DNA from: JBAYZQ01 sp041672385
GTDB lineage: Bacteria; Spirochaetota; Spirochaetia; Sphaerochaetales; Sphaerochaetaceae
Assembly (NCBI GenBank): GCA_041672385.1
Contig: JBAYZQ010000108.1
Location: 1-7,959 of the forward strand
Reading direction: 5' to 3'
DNA: 7,959 nucleotides
The notes under the pieces were generated by a model. The model was not told the origin of the DNA, did not search any database, and saw only the letters and a program-made list of their open reading frames with translations. Shown piece after piece: positions 5,290 through 7,959 of this stretch (within the stretch, counting starts at the first letter, position 1; every line of letters starts with the position of its first letter). Position numbers and translations under genes: made by a program.

Positions 5290-6570
5290 ATGAATTTAGT
5301 TACAAAAGATATAAACACAGAAAACATGCCAAAAGATGGATATTTCGGAGAATTCGGTGGAGCATACATCCCAGAAAACCTACAAAAAGTAATGAAAGAC
5401 ATTGAGAAAAGTTACAATGAAATTTCAAAAACTCAAGAATTCTTAGATGAACTTCAGATGTTAAGAAAAACTTATATTGGTCGACCTAGCCCAGTTTATT
5501 ACGCAAAAAGACTTTCTCAAGCTGTTGGTGGAGCCCAAATATATCTTAAACGTGAAGATCTCAATCATACAGGAGCACATAAGATTAATCACTGTATTGG
5601 GGAAGTTTTACTTGCCAAATATATGGGTAAGAAAAAAGTAATTGCTGAAACAGGAGCTGGTCAACATGGTGTAGCATTGGCAACAGCTGCAACCCTTATG
5701 GGACTTGAATGTGACATATACATGGGTGCTGTTGATATAGCTAAGCAAGCTCCAAATGTTAGCAGAATGAAAATTCTTGGTGCAAAAGTTATACCTGTCT
5801 ATAGGGGACAACAATCACTTAAGGAAGCTGTAGATGCTGCTTTTGAAGCTTATCTAAAAGATACAGAAACCCAGATTTATTGTATAGGAAGTGTTGTAGG
5901 ACCACATCCCTTCCCAATGTTAGTTAGAGACTTCCAATCAATTGTTGGAATTGAAGCAAAAAAACAATTTAAAGAAATGACTGGAGAACTTCCAAACAAC
6001 ATTGTCGCCTGTGTTGGTGGAGGAAGCAACGCCATGGGAATCTTTAGTGCTTTTCTAGATGACAAAGAAGTAAACATCTATGGAGTTGAACCTGCAGGAA
6101 AGGGACTTGAAACAAACCAACATGCCGCAACTCTTACAAAGGGAAGGCCAGGAATTTTACATGGATTTAAATCTTATGTTCTTCAAGATAAAGAAGGAAA
6201 ACCTCTTCCTGTATATTCAATTGCTAGTGGACTTGATTATCCAGGAGTTGGACCTCAACACTCTTATTTAAAGACAATAAAGAGGGTCAATTACATGACA
6301 GCTACAGATCATGAAGCAGTAGAAGCTTTTTATGGGTTATCAAGATTAGAAGGAATTATTCCTGCTTTGGAATCTTCCCATGCTGTTGCCTATGCTACAA
6401 AATTAGCAAAGACTCTTCCAAAAGATAAGACCATTTTAGTAAATCTTTCCGGTAGAGGGGACAAAGATATCGATTTTGTTCTTGAAAATTACCCATTACA
6501 GGAATATGAACCTAATGAAAATTTAGATAATTCTTATGACATTTTCATGTCAAACATTAAAAGTAAATAG
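5290..6570 (+). CDS. trpB: Tryptophan synthase beta chain
   Basis: PLP enzyme that joins indole and L-serine to make L-tryptophan, normally in an alpha2-beta2 complex with TrpA. It has 426 residues from this ATG, slightly longer than the usual 390-400, mostly through a C-terminal tail after the core. All key motifs are present: GYFGEFGGAYIPE at 17-29, the PLP-binding Lys98 in HTGAHKIN, catalytic Glu120 followed by TGAGQHG, the phosphate loop GGGSNA at 243-248, GVEPAG at 265-270, and LSGRGDKD at 386-393. This is the standard TrpB1 type. No trpA or other trp genes are adjacent. The gene is a single unit with its own promoter and a 3' inverted repeat. It may pair with a distant TrpA or act alone to salvage indole; the window cannot tell. 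The long leader with a Trp-containing small frame suggests tryptophan-responsive expression. Confidence 0.96.
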   Translation: MNLVTKDINTENMPKDGYFGEFGGAYIPENLQKVMKDIEKSYNEISKTQEFLDELQMLRKTYIGRPSPVYYAKRLSQAVGGAQIYLKREDLNHTGAHKINHCIGEVLLAKYMGKKKVIAETGAGQHGVALATAATLMGLECDIYMGAVDIAKQAPNVSRMKILGAKVIPVYRGQQSLKEAVDAAFEAYLKDTETQIYCIGSVVGPHPFPMLVRDFQSIVGIEAKKQFKEMTGELPNNIVACVGGGSNAMGIFSAFLDDKEVNIYGVEPAGKGLETNQHAATLTKGRPGILHGFKSYVLQDKEGKPLPVYSIASGLDYPGVGPQHSYLKTIKRVNYMTATDHEAVEAFYGLSRLEGIIPALESSHAVAYATKLAKTLPKDKTILVNLSGRGDKDIDFVLENYPLQEYEPNENLDNSYDIFMSNIKSK

Positions 6571-6581
6571 AATAAAATAAG

Positions 6582-6625
6582 AATACTGTGAATTAATGTT
6601 AAAAAACACATTAATTCACAGTATT
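6582..6625. terminator. 18-bp perfect inverted repeat after trpB, possible terminator
   Basis: AATACTGTGAATTAATGT (6582-6599) is the exact reverse complement of 6608-6625, around an 8-base A-rich loop. It lies 11 bases after the trpB stop. The following TAATTT is only a weak T tract, so it may act as a terminator or as an mRNA 3'-end stabiliser. The next promoter begins four bases later. Confidence 0.6.
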
Positions 6626-6629
6626 TAAT

Positions 6630-6658
6630 TTGACATCATGACGAATTTTGCATAGATT
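6630..6658 (+). promoter_or_regulatory. Probable sigma70-type promoter of the FKBP gene
   Basis: A perfect TTGACA (6630-6635) is followed after 17 bases by TAGATT (6653-6658, four of six to consensus). Transcription would start near 6665, giving a short leader with AAAGGAA (6676-6682) ahead of the ATG at 6688. Confidence 0.55.
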
Positions 6659-6687
6659 TAATAGTATAAAAAATTAAAGGAATAGCT

Positions 6688-7908
6688 ATGAAAAATACGA
6701 AAAAAAACGTTTTTATTTTTTTGATGGTCATGATTCTATCCTGTTCTGTATTATTAGCCCAAGGAATAACAGAACAAAAAGAAAACTCGATTAATGCTTT
6801 TATTGCTGATATCGAAGTAGAAAACGGAACGTACAACATTTCAGTTATAACTGAAAATGAAGGGACCTTAGTTCTTAAAGCTTCCAATCTTGATACTCAG
6901 TTTTATAAAGACCTTTCAGATCTTAAAACTGGAGACTTAATTGAATTTATTGCTGATGAAAACAATAATGCAAGTTATATAAGAAATACAACAGATTTGG
7001 TATATGATGGTTTAAGAGAAGTAAATATTTCTCTTGCGACGCGTCAAGTTCCTGAAACAATGGTTGATATTGTTTCTTATGGTCTAGGTTATATGGGAAT
7101 TGCCAATCTAAACCAACAGAGCCTTTTTGTTTCTGTTGACTATTATGTCAAAGGAATTCTAGATGCATCCCAGCAAAACACCCCAGATTTTACAATTGAA
7201 GAAATGTATGGGTTCTTTGATACTTATCAAACAGTAATGGAGACTGGAAATGTTGCTTCTTACAACGTAAATAGAATTTTCACTTCTGAAAGTGCTTTAA
7301 AATTGGATCCAGCAACAGAAATCTTCCAACAATTTTCTTATGCATATGGTTATTTAAGTACAATGCAACTAATAAGTCAAATTGATATCAATGGAACTTT
7401 GTTTGCAAATGGCACACTTGATGGTGCTTTCCAAGAAGAAACAGTTCTTCCTGTTGAAGAAATTCAGACAGCATTTACAGATTTTCAGGCTATTCTTGAT
7501 GAAAAACAAGCCGAGCTTGCTACTTCAAATTTAAAAAAAGCAGAAGACTTCCTTGCAACAAATAAAAATGCTGAGGGTGTACTTAGTACAGCTTCAGGTC
7601 TTGAATACGTTGTAACTACACCAGGAGAAGGTGATAGTCCAACAGAAGCTTCTACTGTTACTGTTGATTATGAACTAAAAACTCTTGATGGAACTATATT
7701 AGATTCTTCAATTCAAAGGAATGAAAAAGCTACCTTTGCTTTGACTGGCGTTGTTCCAGGCTTTGCTGAGGCTGTAATGACTATGAGTCCAGGTGAAACA
7801 ATTACTGCATGGATTCATCCTGATTTGGGTTATGGAGAATCAGGTGGTCAAAGTGTTGAACCTAATTCTCTATTGATTTTTACAATTACACTTTATTCTT
7901 TCGAATAA
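6688..7908 (+). CDS. Exported FKBP-type peptidyl-prolyl cis-trans isomerase, Mip/FkpA-like
   Basis: Predicted envelope protein folding catalyst of 406 residues, longer than the usual FkpA/Mip (about 230-270). Residues 1-25 form a signal peptide: basic MKNTKKN, a hydrophobic core, and a likely cleavage after LLA or LLAQ. Cys19 in MILSC could alternatively be a lipidation site. Residues 35-110 are an unrecognised beta-rich segment containing KTGDLIEF. Residues about 129-184 and 216-270 both match the Mip-type N-terminal dimerisation domain (aromatic YG-GY, then F/Y-x-x-G-x-L-D-A/G, then an EE helix ending in F/Y-Q), so that domain appears duplicated. A helix (270-292) leads to the FKBP domain from SGLEY at 303. 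Compared with FKBP12 it keeps Tyr26 (Y328), Asp37 (D339), Arg42 (R344), Phe46 (F350), Tyr82 (Y382) and Phe99 (F398), but Phe36 is Leu338 and Trp59 is Phe359. Activity is likely but not certain. It has its own promoter and ends at an intrinsic terminator. Confidence 0.88.
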   Translation: MKNTKKNVFIFLMVMILSCSVLLAQGITEQKENSINAFIADIEVENGTYNISVITENEGTLVLKASNLDTQFYKDLSDLKTGDLIEFIADENNNASYIRNTTDLVYDGLREVNISLATRQVPETMVDIVSYGLGYMGIANLNQQSLFVSVDYYVKGILDASQQNTPDFTIEEMYGFFDTYQTVMETGNVASYNVNRIFTSESALKLDPATEIFQQFSYAYGYLSTMQLISQIDINGTLFANGTLDGAFQEETVLPVEEIQTAFTDFQAILDEKQAELATSNLKKAEDFLATNKNAEGVLSTASGLEYVVTTPGEGDSPTEASTVTVDYELKTLDGTILDSSIQRNEKATFALTGVVPGFAEAVMTMSPGETITAWIHPDLGYGESGGQSVEPNSLLIFTITLYSFE

Positions 7909-7924
7909 AAGAAGTTTAAAAGTT

Positions 7925-7956
7925 AAAAACCGTTAATTAATTTTGACGGTTTTTTT
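7925..7956 (+). terminator. Intrinsic terminator after the FKBP gene
   Basis: AAAAACCGTTAA (7925-7936) pairs with TTGACGGTTTTT (7943-7954), 12 bp with one G-U, around a 6-base loop. The run of seven T residues (7950-7956) includes the end of the 3' arm. It lies 16 bases after the stop codon. The A-rich 5' arm means it could also terminate transcription from the other strand. Confidence 0.85.
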
Positions 7957-7959
7957 ATA

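Noticed and set aside
5608..6077. Minus-strand open frames within trpB
   Set aside because: Antisense shadows of a highly conserved gene, with no ribosome binding sites or recognisable products.
6742..6747. Cys19 of the FKBP protein as a definite lipobox
   Set aside because: The residues before it (ILS) fit only a relaxed lipobox and a plausible signal peptidase I site follows, so lipidation was left as an alternative.

Overview
The window is AT-rich bacterial chromosome with six protein genes, five complete and one cut by the left edge, plus a probable leader peptide. No tRNA, rRNA, CRISPR array or mobile element was seen. Most genes have strong purine-rich ribosome binding sites. Several promoters have a perfect TTGACA -35 box. 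One exported protein is a periplasmic-type FKBP isomerase, which points to a diderm. AT richness, good Shine-Dalgarno sites and a diderm-type exported protein together fit a spirochaete of the Treponema type better than Bacteroidota, which use other promoter and start signals. This placement is inference.

Left part (2-1826): the 3' end of a short-chain dehydrogenase/reductase (SDR) runs tail to tail, with one base between stop codons, into a PLP-dependent alpha-oxoamine synthase resembling bacterial serine palmitoyltransferases. The two could be the condensation and keto-reduction steps of long-chain base synthesis, but this is only suggested by adjacency. The synthase very probably starts at a TTG at 1826, not at the far upstream ATG.

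Middle (1921-5032): a minus-strand cupin-like/HD-GYP protein, a probable cyclic-di-GMP phosphodiesterase, is divergent from a two-gene ECF transporter operon. The first operon gene fuses two ABC ATPase domains in one chain. Its motifs predict one intact and one degenerate ATP site. The second gene is EcfT, overlapping the first by 11 bases. No substrate-binding S component is present here. The ATPase gene has no visible ribosome binding site and may be read from a leaderless mRNA.

Right part (5033-7959): a solitary trpB has its own promoter and a leader of about 200 nt. The leader encodes a 21-residue peptide with one Trp codon, and that codon lies in the 3' arm of a 7-bp hairpin. This is a candidate for an undescribed attenuation-like control. 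Downstream are an 18-bp perfect inverted repeat, a new TTGACA promoter, and an exported FKBP-type prolyl isomerase with an apparently duplicated Mip/FkpA-type N-terminal domain. The window ends at a clear intrinsic terminator.
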